Assembly: GCA_035079385.1 (NCBI GenBank)
Contig: JAVHKY010000052.1
Span: 5,580,001 to 5,644,000 of the forward strand
Length of the DNA stretch: 64,000 nt
Source of the DNA: Aspidiotus rigidus
Lineage: Eukaryota; Arthropoda; Insecta; Hemiptera; Diaspididae
Reading direction: 5' to 3'
Shown here in pieces: positions 32,388-42,547 of the stretch. Position 1 is the first letter of the stretch. Each line of letters begins with the position of its first letter. The notes below the pieces were generated by a model. The model saw nothing but the letters and a program-made list of their open reading frames with translations, was not told the origin of the DNA and ran no database searches. Position numbers and translations under genes: made by a program.

Positions 32388-32608
32388 CCTTGAAAATTGT
32401 TAATATACAATACTCACAACAAAATTTGTTAAAGAATGAAGAATTGATACTTTGTATACTCGCAGACATCGATGTCCGCGTGACGTGTATTTTTTTAGTC
32501 TTACCTCCATTGATATACTCTACTCTCTCACATAACGTCATTGTAGCGAAGTCCTAGCCTAATAGTTTAGCCTAAGAGTACTTATTTAATTTTTTTTTTA
32601 ATTAAAAC

Positions 32609-32692
32609 GTGTCGGTAGCGAGATTTGAACTCGGTACCTCTGAGTTACTAGTCCAGCTGCTTGACCACTACACCTCTCTACCTACACTGTTT
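32609..32692 (-). ncRNA. tRNA-like segment (pseudogene or SINE head)
   Basis: On the minus strand, GTGTAGTGGTCAAGCAG (A box) and GAGTTCAAATCTC (B box) lie at tRNA spacing, with a 7-base loop CTAGTAA that would give anticodon AGT. The acceptor strands do not pair, and it is followed by TTTT and an A-rich tail. It is probably a retrotransposed tRNA or SINE. Confidence 0.45.
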
Positions 32693-33004
32693 AGTAGGGA
32701 ATATTCGTCCATATTTCCTATCACACCAACAATGGATTCGAAAATTATGAACGCAGTCTTTTTTCAAGACTTCTTCTCTGCGTTTCACATGTAGGGGTTG
32801 AGACCTACCAAGGCTCGCATTAAAAGGTTAAGTTTACCCATTTTTGACAAATGAATAATAAGAGAGTTGAGTAAGTTATCCTGTTTCCCTATAATAGGTA
32901 TAGGTATTCATTCACAAGGATTCTAACTTACTCGGTAGACAGTGGTGAACAAGAATGTCCACGTATCGTCACTCTATAATTTATATAATAAGTATTTATA
33001 TTTC

Positions 33005-33174
33005 TTATACACGTCTTCCGGATACAACCGCTACTAACGGATGATCAACATTTCTTTCTTTCCATTCATCAGCTAAATCTGGATAATTTTGAAATAAATC
33101 ATTAATTTCTTTCTCTCGTTTGAGAAGATCAGCGAAAGTTAAACTCAAAAATCCAATTTTGTGATACTCTAACC
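33005..33174 (-). pseudogene. Unrecognised ORF fragment abutting the Mutator-like element
   Basis: A minus-strand frame with LLKREKEINDLFQNYPDLAD ends at a stop at 33005. Its upstream side is cut by the element at 33175. The frame remains open for about 30 more bases in the flank on the other side of the element (34783 onward) once the 8-bp duplication is discounted. That suggests an exon or older ORF was interrupted. The family was not recognised. Confidence 0.35.
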
Positions 33175-33446
33175 CACAAGTTTCCACGTGCGTCCCAAAC
33201 ACCCGTTTTTAGGTCTGTTGCGTCCCATGGCAAATAGACATTATGGTTCATTTGCGTCCCACAGTTGAAGCATGGATGTACAAGTTGCGTCCCGCGAAAT
33301 GTACCACTTGAATATGCGAATGAAGTAAAGGGTAACTGTATAATACTGATTAGGAAGATAAGACATGAAAACATTGAATCTAGTCGTCATAATACATGAA
33401 AATGACACATAAAATAAAATCACAATAAAATACGTAAAGTACATAT

Positions 33447-33879
33447 GTGACCGAGGATGAGAAAAGGGACCTTAGTGGCCCGGTAAACATTGTTCCCACT
33501 TGAAGCCCTCAAATATAAAGGGCTTCAGGGACACAAAAAGGAAACAGGGCTTCAAATGGGAATTAAAAGGGTAGTTTTTCCCAAATTAAGTCCTGTTTCC
33601 TTTTTGTGTCCCTGAAGTCCTTTATATTTGAGGGCTTCATGAGGGCTTCAACAGGGAAGTAAGAGGGGAACAGGGAATCAACAGGGTTTCAAATGAGGGC
33701 TTCAGAGGGTAGTTTTTCCCAGGGGCTTCAGAGGGCTTCAAATTGTTTACCGGGGGGCAAAAAATCAATTTTCCTGTTTATGATAGTTCTTTACATAATT
33801 TTTCACGCTCTTTCACCTGGTGTAATCAGGAAAAATCAACTTTTTTGCCCCCAAGGTCCCTTTTCTCATCCTCGGTCAC
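33447..33879. mobile_element. Palindromic MITE inside the Mutator-like element
   Basis: The ends GTGACCGAGGATGAGAAAAG and complement are flanked by ATAT on both sides. An inner palindrome of about 130 bp (33495-33640, GAAGCCCTCAAATATAAAGG arms) and repeated GGGCTTCA motifs fill it. The insertion supplies the stop codon that now ends the transposase frame at 33876. Confidence 0.8.
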
Positions 33880-34643
33880 ATATCTAGCTTCTTCATCTCG
33901 TCTTCTATTATTCTTTGTTTCGGGTGTTCGAGTACATTCGGCGGGTTCCGCATTTTCAAGTACGTAATATTCTGTACCTCTAATAAGGCCTCCACCAAAG
34001 AGAATATGTGAGGGTGGGAATGGTAAAACATGCGATTGAGTTCACTATGAAATGCCTCGCACGCATTGGTTGTTCTAATGAAGGAAGCATCATAGACTGC
34101 CCACACATTAGGAGGAAATGGACTGTCATGGATGTAATCCACAAATTGCTGAATACGATCATCGCGGGGTAGGGCTGCAGATATGTCCTCATGAAAGCAC
34201 AGCTCTACATCCTCAGGTTTCAGGAATGGTGGTCCGAAGAAAGACATCAAAAAGGCACTATCCCCGGTACGTGTCTTATATACTCGCTGTAGACCCAGAG
34301 CCTGTATATGACGAAACCATGCCTGCCTCAAATGGAACCGAAATCCAGCCAGTTTACTCTGTGGCCAAACTTTACAAACGGCTCAGTGGATCGCACACTC
34401 GAGATCGACGAAGGTGACGGGTGGGGAGTATTCGGCGAGTAAATAAGAGCGAAGGCGCCAAAGGGCTGCTTCATATGTACTCTCCTTCTTATCAGAAAGC
34501 AAACAGAAAGCAAGAGGAACGTACTGCTGGTCTCTGTAGCCGTGAATTGTGAAAATTCGATAAAACAGAGACGGACAACTTTTGAAAGTACCATCCATCA
34601 ATATGTACGAAGTAATAACGTTATTTAATAGGGGTATATACAA
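33876..34643 (-). pseudogene. MULE transposase, DDE-domain fragment
   Basis: The minus-strand reading begins near YILMDGTFKSCPSLFYRIF, the first catalytic aspartate block of MULE transposases, followed by YVPLAFCLLSDKKESTYEAA. An in-frame TGA at 34383-34385 falls where the second Asp-containing block, FVDLE..., should continue. The downstream frame contains KLAGFRFHLRQAWFRHIQ and TTNACEAFHSELN, the third conserved block. Truncation at the C terminus is caused by the nested MITE. It is about 255 codons against 500 or more for intact enzymes. Confidence 0.8.
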
Positions 34644-34829
34644 AGAAATAAGCTCGGACGCAAATCGCCCATATCATTCAAATCCTGTTTGGACGCAAGT
34701 AGGTATCTAATATCTTCCACTTCTACCGTGGGACGCAAATGTAATATCGCATTTTTGCCTGGGACGCACGTGGACACCAGCCCTCTAACCAAAGTCGAAT
34801 TAAGCTATAGAAAGTGAGTGTTCGCGTCG

Positions 34830-35179
34830 CTGTTACATTACTTTGTTAATAGTAGATTACTGTACACTTACCAACACTGTACAATACCCTATTTTATTGT
34901 ATAGTGGTTCGGTAATTTCGTCAGTTGGAGCATGGCCACACTGCAGCGTGCTGCACGTCGTGTAAAGTGCTTTATTTTTCTAAACAAAATCAAGACATCC
35001 ACATCAGCCAATCATAGCGACGTTACAGCGCCACACCACTGTTTACTCGCGTGCAACGTAAAACACTACTTACATTCGCACATACAGTGATACTTACCGA
35101 AGAGCATGGTACGTTAAAATTATCCCCCACATGTTCCAGCACGGCTACCAACTTACGCAACTTGGGTTAACATCCCAAT
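34830..35179. repeat. Fragments of two MITE families
   Basis: 34830-35065 matches, in inverse orientation, the inner element of 17748-18276 (CAGTAATCTACTATTAACA and GGTAATTTCGT blocks). 35103-35179 matches the right end of the CATCCCA family. 35180-35640 beyond them is AT-rich without a recognised feature. Confidence 0.6.
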
Positions 35180-36241
35180 ACAGTAAAATTTATTTACATT
35201 TGAAAATTTGTTTCTGCCTTCAGTTGATTGAAGTTCATGAATGCATGATAATGATGTTGATTTTTATTTTTGGGCACACATTCAGCAAAAACGCTCGACT
35301 CATTTTCTGTAGCTGGTACATTTTTCTAGCAATTATTTATGTTATTTTTTTTATTTTTTTCAGCTAAGCACCTCTTGGGTTGCTCCAATTTTTACAGTAT
35401 TTATATTATGCTGATTTACATAGAACAATTATTGTTTATGATCGATGATGAATTATTCGAATAATATGTATCATTAACCAGTTTTGCACCTTTTAAATTT
35501 TGAACTTAGAAACATTTTTTCGCGTGTGTACAGTACAGTACAATATTCGCTCGTACAGTACAGTATTCCACACGTGAAAGTACAGTAGACAAGATACATG
35601 AGAGATGCATGTAAACTATAGATTTAGGTCGTCAGCGTTAAAAAAATCATAGGTAGTAAGAGGTTGAAAATTTAACCCCTTTTAAAATAAGGTAAAAAAT
35701 TCCCCTCATTTATCATAATTTAGAGAATGAATTTTGGGGCAAATTTTAGGAGTGAAATATTGATATCAATTTGGACAAAGGTGATGAATTTTACTGTGTA
35801 CCTACCTTGGATGATGAATTTTATCGGGTAACCTTAGATGATGAATTTTACTGGGTACCTAGGTGGTGAAAATGACGTAGGCTATATGAAATGAAATAAA
35901 TACTGGTGATAAATTTTGCCTTAACGTTTGTGAGCGTTGAAATGAAAAATCATAGGTAAAAAATTTAGGGATGCATTTAAACGCAAATCAAAAAATGAGG
36001 TGTCAGCAGCAAAAAGTGTCGAAATAACGCCCACACAAAACATTGACCTTCAAATAAAGAGAGGAACGACAAATAAAAAGAGGAACGCCAAAAACGAAAT
36101 TCCACTTCAAAATATACTCAATGAAAAGACAAAAAAAAATATTAACGACAAGTAATTTCATATTTTAACGACAATCGGTCGAAAGACAAAAAGTATCTAA
36201 ACGACTAGTTATTTTATATTTTAACGACAAGTTGTGAGACT

Positions 36242-37110
36242 TCATTGTCGAATTAGAGCGCGCTTGGCTAATGTAGGCCGGCCTCGTTTCCTCTTCCGTC
36301 CGAGGGGGAAACTTCGAGCTGCTGAAGGGGCCTCCACAAGTTTCTGACGACTGAGTATGTCGATAGAATGCTTACACTGGAAGTCTTTCATAAATATCGG
36401 ACAGTCACATGTTGTTCCTTTCACATTTTCCGGCATCACAACTCTCCACATCCTGTAATTTAGTGTCTGAAATTCTTTAAAGGTAGTCCATCTGCAGTAG
36501 GATTTTTGTATTTTCTTCAACAACGCAGCAGTTATGGGTTTTCCAAAAGTTGATGAAGACATAAAGAACAGCCGAGAACCGTCGCTTTGTAATTGTTGCA
36601 ATACCTTCCTGTTGCCGGCTGCGCACTGGTAGACTGCAGTCCACAATTTCAGTGACGGTGTGGGCTCTACTGCAAAATTTTTACAGTTGGTTGATCGTGG
36701 ATCTCTCGTTTCTGACCAGTTTCGCACTATTACCATCAAATTTTCCATAAATTGACCTACAGGTAATCTTTCTCGAAGAGTGCAGGGTTTTTTAATCCAG
36801 GCATTAGTTCCCTCTATCCCGTTATTTGTCGACGGATAACCTGCCCTGCTCCTTCATACCATCGATTGTTTTTCTTGCCATTTGGCTACAAAAAGTTACG
36901 CAGCCGCCATAAATACATCTTCACTTTTTGACGTTTGTAAATTGTTGATATCGCTTCTAATACGCTCACCTTCTCCACTCTCTGTCAGCGGTTTTATATA
37001 TTTCTCTACGCTCTCGATGACATGGTAAAAACAATGAAGCCTCAGTCGCGGTGGCCCAAAAACTTTAATGAAGCCCTTGCCAATGGCCTCACTGCAATCA
37101 ACGTTTGTTG
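36242..37110 (-). pseudogene. MULE transposase C-terminal half with SWIM finger
   Basis: A minus-strand ORF (36242-36748, 168 codons) has TTCDCPIFMKDFQCKHSIDI, the CxC...CxH SWIM zinc finger typical of MULE transposases, and a basic tail GRKRKRGRP. Upstream, to about 37110, shifted frames contain AIGKGFIKVFGPPRLRLHCF and a TNNGIEGTNAW block, the catalytic-domain part, with stops. It is a different subfamily from the copy at 33876-34643 and no terminal repeats were found. Confidence 0.75.
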
Positions 37111-37261
37111 ACTCAATTTATTTGGCGTGCGATTCCACATTTCAGACTTGCAATCAACATTTTTTTACTCAATTTATTTGGCGTGCGATTCCACATTTTA
37201 GACTTGCAATCAACATTTTTTGAATCAATTTATTTGGCGTGCGATTCCACATTTTAGACTT
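37094..37261. repeat. Three tandem 56-bp repeats
   Basis: Units start at 37094, 37150 and 37206, each beginning gcaatcaac and including TTTGGCGTGCGATTCCACAT. They are nearly identical. 56 is not a multiple of three, so they break the neighbouring transposase frame. Confidence 0.9.
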
Positions 37262-38559
37262 GCAGTTAAAATTTTCCCAAAAATTTACCTCATTTATCAT
37301 GATTTAGAAAATAAATTTTGGGGAAATATTTTGGGTCAAATTTTAGGATTAAAATTTTTATGGAAATGCTATCAATTTGGACAAATTTGACAGTGTCCAG
37401 AAAGTGTTCTAAACGTACTTGGTATACGTGGAAATAAAAAAGTGTAGTCATTGATGTTCCTGAGTACCTACCTTGTCAAAAATGAAATACTGACGTATAC
37501 CTACCTTGGTGAAAATGATATAGGTATCCTTAGTGAGAGTGATTTCTGACAGATAAAGGCTAAATAACGTTAATAAATTTTGCCTGAACGTTCGTGGGCG
37601 TTGAAAAATCATAGGTAAAGAATTTACCTTATTTATTATATTTTAGAGAATGAATTTTGGGCGATATTTTAGGTCAAATTATAGGAGTGTAATTTTGTTC
37701 AAAATGATATGAGTTTTACCAATATTCAACCTGGATTGGAAAGTGTCCTGAAGACCAGTCTGTGGTATGAATTTCGCAATTATTGAGTCTGTCTTGGAAA
37801 GTGTCCTAGGTCTGCCCTCTGAAAATGAAATCCTCTATCCCGGCCTTGGTAAAAAACTGATACACCATGTATCTACCTCGGTGAAAATGAAATCCTTGGT
37901 GAGTGTGATTTCAGTTAAATAAAGTCTAAAATAAGCTAAATACTAGTAATAAATTTTGCCTGAACGTTCGTGAGCGTTGAAAAATCATAGATAAAGAATT
38001 TTATCGTATTTTAGAGAATAAATTTTGGAGTAATATTTCAGGTCAAATTTGAGAGTAAAATTTTGATGAAAATGATATGAATTTTTACCAATACAGTATT
38101 TGGTCTGTCTTGGAAAGTGTCCTCAAGGTACCCGTCGTTGAAAAGTTTGAAAAATGAGTCTTTTTGGATAAAAACCTTATTGATTTCTTGAAAAGAAAAT
38201 TTTTTTACTGTGTATCAACCTTGGAAAAATGATATATCCTTTGTGACAGTGATTTCAGTCAAATAAAGTCTAAAATAAGCTCAATATTGGTAATAAATTT
38301 TGCCTGAACGTTTGTGAGCGTTGAAAAATCTTAGGTAAAGAATTTACCTTATTAAACGTATTCCAGAGAATACATTTTAGGCGATATTTTAGGCTAAATT
38401 ATAGAATTGTAATTTTGTTGAAAATGATATGAATTTTACCAATATTTAGCCTGAATTGGAAAGTGTCCTCAAGGTACCCGTCTTCTACTCCATTTTGATA
38501 ACACGTAGGAGAATACGTATGCAATGCGCCGACATGGAAAAGCCCTATTTACACATGAC

Positions 38560-38844
38560 AAAGCCTCCTATAGTTAGAAGCCATGAACGTAGAATTGGCA
38601 ACTGCACAATCGTGGGCCGACTTTTACATTGCTCTTATGGGGAGAAACTCCTTGAGCGTCTGTTTCTTAAGAAAATATCAAGTTTTTGAAAAAATCTAAA
38701 AGAACAAAAGTTGTAGCTTGTGGAATTTCCTTTAAATAAGGGTCAACTCGATTTTTTCATGAGAGAGGTGTTTTACATGTAAATGCGTGGGCCGAATGCG
38801 GTGTTGCCTTTCTACGTTCATGGCTTTTAACTATAGGAGGCTTT
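38560..38844. repeat. Foldback element with AAAGCCTCCTATAGTTA arms
   Basis: The arms 38560-38602 and about 38803-38844 are inverted (AAAGCCTCCTATAGTTAGAA; CGTTCATGGCTTTTAACTAT). ACATGA lies next to both ends with one extra base on the right, a possible target duplication. Confidence 0.65.
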
Positions 38845-39099
38845 GGACATGAGAATAATTTGTTTTTAAATATGTACTGACTAGGTAGAGCATACCCTCA
38901 ATGCCGGTAACCGGCGCATATTGGAAAGTGTCTAATGTTGCCACTTTTATTTGGCGATATCACGGCCGTGGCGATATGCATACAAGTGCTTGCTTGTACT
39001 ACAGTTACTGCCGTGCAAAAAACAATTGACGTATGTCAGCAAAATTTTTATGATAACAATATTGAGAAAAGGTCTAACGTCGATGAGATTATTATTTCT

Positions 39100-39480
39100 G
39101 TATTAGGTAATTCTTCATTACGTCACACGGTGTGTTCTAGTATCTCACTTGGTGGTGATTTTATATTGCGTCTTATGGGACGCATGCGGTTTTTCTCTTT
39201 TATCATTGGAATGAAGGCCTCAAACGGAAAAATGATGGGAATAAGATTTATTGCCCTTGTAACTTCCTATATAATGGTGCAAATGAAAATTACAAAATTG
39301 TAAAAGCGGGTCCAATTGATAGGAAATTACAAAGGGAACAAACATTGTTTTTTTCATTTTTTCACCCAAAGTCTTCTTTCCTGGGAAAACTGAGAAAAAC
39401 AGGATACGCTCTATAAGCCGCAATGTATTACTGCCCCCAAGTGAGATCTCGGGAGTCACAATTGTGAATCCAGTGTAACT
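39100..39480. repeat. Diverged foldback repeat
   Basis: Left sequence around TCTCACTTGGTGG (39150) and right sequence around CCCCCAAGTGAGATCTC (39440) are inverse. The ORFs on the two strands therefore encode related peptides (SISLGG...). It is old and its ends are uncertain. Confidence 0.55.
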
Positions 39481-40032
39481 GACTAATAATCACAATCATT
39501 GTCGCATAAGGCAATGTCGCAAACGCTCACTGGGGGCTCTGTCCAATACATTTGTTTACGGATGATAATCTGAAAATATTTTCTACAAAGTAGATATTTG
39601 AGAGTGGTCTCAAATTAAAGAAAATTTTAATCTCTACCTATTTCATTCTTATGATTTTTTCATAGAAATTCCCTTTAAGGAGGGTATTTGAAAAAGAAAA
39701 CTTCAAATTGTAATGTTGCGTAAATCAAATACTGTACTGTACACTATACAAACAATACTGAAAACTCCCATTAGAAATACATTGAGCGCTGTTAACCCAC
39801 AAAACACAAAAGAGATTAGTAACAATCCTGACCGCTAGTCGAAAATCCCGTTTAATTACTATGTTAGTACCAATCCCGTCCGCTAGTCACCATGGTTCAA
39901 AAACAACATTGAAGTTTTCGGTATTGTTCATAATTATAGTGTATTTGCGTAAATGCATAGTGATAACACAAGCCCCCAGTGAGTGTTCGCGTCGGTTCGC
40001 GACATCGCCTTATTGAACATGATTATTATGTC
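39481..40032. mobile_element. Element with AGCCCCCAGTGAG inverted termini
   Basis: The left ATAAGGCAATGTCGC...CTCACTGGGGGCT and the right AGCCCCCAGTGAG...GCGACATCGCCTTAT form inverted repeats of about 45-55 bp. The interior is AT-rich and non-coding. No certain target duplication. Confidence 0.65.
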
Positions 40033-40252
40033 AAACCTCTTCTCTGGTTTGTCATTCTTGATGTAAATGTAATAAATAGAGCTCACATAAGCAATTCACA
40101 CATGAGTTCACAGAACGCGTTCTTATCAACTTGGGGGCAAAATAACACAAACTAAATTTATTCTTCTTGTAATTTTGCATCTGATGGGACAATAGCAAAA
40201 AAAGGGATCTCTTTCAATTGAAATCACCTGAAAAAAATTTTTTTCTCCTGAT

Positions 40253-40689
40253 CACGGTACATTATAGAGGTATTGACACAACGCAAAATTTCTGTCGCAC
40301 AAACTATGTTAATTCATACAGAATTCCACTACGCTTGCAGTGACCGTTTGAATACCTTCCACACCCGTGTCGGAAACCTTACTGGAGGTACCCTAATATT
40401 GACAAAATTTTCGAGGACAATGAAGAAATTCACCTAAGAAGATATTTTTTAAAAATAAGTAGAGCATAGTAAGTTGTCTATTTGTACCCAGTTTCAGATT
40501 TTTAGGTTAATACCTGATTCCTCTACAAATTTTTAAAAATTGATGAATTTAATTCATGTAGTTTTTCTGCTTGGTTATATCTTGCAACGCTCCTGGCGTA
40601 GATTATATCGACTGACACAACTCATGCGACAATATAACAAAGACGTCTAATATACGTTTGTGTCAATACCTCTATAATTATGTACCATG
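40253..40689. mobile_element. CACGGTACATTATAG MITE, copy 2, CTCCTGAT duplication
   Basis: A full-length relative of 4441-4897, flanked by CTCCTGAT at 40245-40252 and 40690-40697. A different 8-mer at each copy confirms the duplication length. 40698-40994 to its right is unassigned. Confidence 0.88.
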
Positions 40690-40994
40690 CTCCTGATCTA
40701 CCAAGATATGCCCCCCAGTTGGTATTCTCCGCATCCCGCTCTTTGAGTATAATAGTCAAAGATCCCGCTCTTAGACCATATAGTACATAGACCGCCAATA
40801 GCCTATGTAAATGACGTTATCAGTTGTCGGAACATAGGAGGTTGGCTGTATAAGTCGGAATGGTTTGGTATGGATGGTTCAGTGCATGCGACATAAGGGG
40901 ATGTGAGCGATGCACATTAACGCCGTGAGACCTTACCGTCTTACAGAGAGTCTTCTATGCTCCGACAAGCTTTTTATCATTATTAGGTCTATGT

Positions 40995-41562
40995 CTGCCG
41001 TACAAAGTTGAATTAACGTACATCCAAAATTAAGATCAGGCAAACTGTATCTTTTGGACGATTGGTGCGAGTGTGTGAATTGTAATAACACACTACTATT
41101 ACTTCATTGATGGAATAACAGGCTAAAATTCAGATCTAGAAAATTGGAGCTTTGTTTCACGTGGGATGAACACACTACTCTGAATTGTGTTGAAATGACC
41201 GTTGGATATACGTCAAAATTTTGATGTATATTCAAACCACAATCCAAAATGCTAATATTGGAAGGAGGGATGCTTGTATTTGAAAACTGGTGTGATAATT
41301 GGATTTCTCGTTGAAGAATCGTTCTAGTAACACATATTATTTACATCTCAATTATACTCTGTTCACAATAAGGAAGAATAGAAATATGACCTTGAGAACG
41401 GAACGGTAGATTAAAATTACCCGGAGCGTTCCGTTCTCGAGGTCATATTTCTATCCTTCCTTAACGTGAACGGAGTATAGCCATATTAATCTTATTTTAA
41501 GAAAATGTAACTTCTTCCTGATCGTCGATTTGGATATACTTCAATTCGACTGTGTACGGCAG
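40995..41562. mobile_element. CTGCCGTACAAAG MITE, divergent copy, ATGT duplication
   Basis: The ends CTGCCGTACAAAGTTG and GACTGTGTACGGCAG are flanked by ATGT at 40991-40994 and 41563-41566. The interior differs from the other copies and has been invaded by a TA-flanked hairpin MITE at 41355-41477, a second copy of the element at 9691. Confidence 0.85.
41355..41477. mobile_element. Small palindromic MITE, TA-flanked, copy 2
   Basis: The ends CTCTGTTCAC and GTGAACGGAG lie between TA dinucleotides. The arms share GCGTTCCGTTCTC with copy 9691-9817. It is nested in the 40995-41562 element. Confidence 0.75.
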
Positions 41563-41566
41563 ATGT

Positions 41567-42547
41567 ACTATAAAGGTCTAAGATCCCGCTCCACTGAAGC
41601 CAAGTGGCAACGCAGTCAGCACTGCTATTCTACAATCTACAAACAAAAACAGAAAGGACGTATTGCAAAATAACGATTAGGTGAAAAGGGATATCTGCAT
41701 CGGTCCTGAATCAGAATGTTGTTAGTTTTTCATGGTTGCAATAACAAACAACTTTTATTCTCACTTATTAAGTTATTAAGCACGATCCCACACTTGTCCT
41801 ACAGCTGCAAGCAAGAGAATTTTTGGGTTGAACCAAAGGTAACGTGGACAGCGTTTTTTCATGTGAAGGATACGTCCAAACGTCCAAACTTTGGGTGTAC
41901 GTAGGGTGTACATGCAGGTATTTACTTTTTGCCGAATACCTTCAATATACGTGTCTGTATAAAGAAACTATCATTACCATTGAATTTCTCATTGAAAATA
42001 GATAAGGTAAATTTACCTCCATCTTTTTCTCTTGAGAAGAAGATTTTTTCTTATTATCATGAATTGTTATGATCGATACGTTCGTCGGTCTTAGTTCGTC
42101 CTTTCTACTTTGTAGGGTCGATCTACACCTACACTACAGCCTTTAGCCGATGACTGCTGAAAATAAAATCTGAAATCACAGCTGAAATGTAAACAAAACG
42201 ATCAATCATTTTTTTTTCATTAGTGATTACTGATTAGTGGTCGAGTGGAAATCAGAGAATAATGATCTTGTTGTGGCGGAACGAAATATGAAGAGAATTG
42301 GTATATTTTGTAGGCAGATGAGGGCGCTTTATTACTTTCGGACTTTGGAATAGTATTTCATACTTTCATTTACAGTGTAGATTTCCAACTCTTTTTTGTA
42401 CATATTGGCAGGAAAAATAAGTCGAAATAAATTGTTTTTTTAGCCTTTAGCCCTATTATAATAATCTGATAAAATCGGTTTTATTTTCTTCCTGTATGTT
42501 CCGATGCAAACGGAGGGGTTTGTTGATAACACAGTCGAGTTGAGAGA
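41567..42547. other. Region upstream of the ZIP gene
   Basis: Presumed promoter and 5' UTR. A short open stretch on the minus strand at about 42015-42060 followed by a GTAAAT donor-like site could be an exon of an unrecognised gene, but nothing supports it. No TATA or initiator was assigned. Confidence 0.4.

Larger units (their letters stand above)
33175..34782. mobile_element. Mutator-like (MULE) element with GCGTCCC subterminal repeats
   Basis: Inner terminal repeats CCACGTGCGTCCCA and TGGGACGCACGTGG lie near each end. CTCTAACC flanks both sides (33167-33174 and 34783-34790). Each end also carries three or more further GCGTCCC/GGACGC motifs (33190-33300 and 34650-34770). The interior encodes a MULE-type transposase on the minus strand, now broken. 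A palindromic MITE (33447-33879) has landed in it. Confidence 0.75.
35640..38470. repeat. Degenerate tandem array of about 340-bp units
   Basis: Blocks such as TAAATTTTGCCTGAACG, GAGCGTTGAAAAATCATAGG, AGAGAATGAATTTTGGG and TTGGAAAGTGTCCT recur in order at about 37300, 37600, 37950 and 38300, with a related unit at 35640-35960. Short repeats of GATGAATTTTACTGGGTACC occur at 35800-35870. The Mutator-like fragment (36242-37110) lies between the first unit and the rest. Confidence 0.7.

Noticed and set aside
32609..32794. 61-codon ORF with ARFELGTSELLV
   Set aside because: It is the antisense translation of a tRNA-like sequence, not a protein gene.
37094..37261. CRISPR-like array
   Set aside because: The three 56-bp units are directly adjacent with no spacers, in an animal-type genome; they are a plain tandem repeat.
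41790..41930. Possible minus-strand exon opposite 41716-41904
   Set aside because: No recognisable domain and no coherent splice sites on either side.
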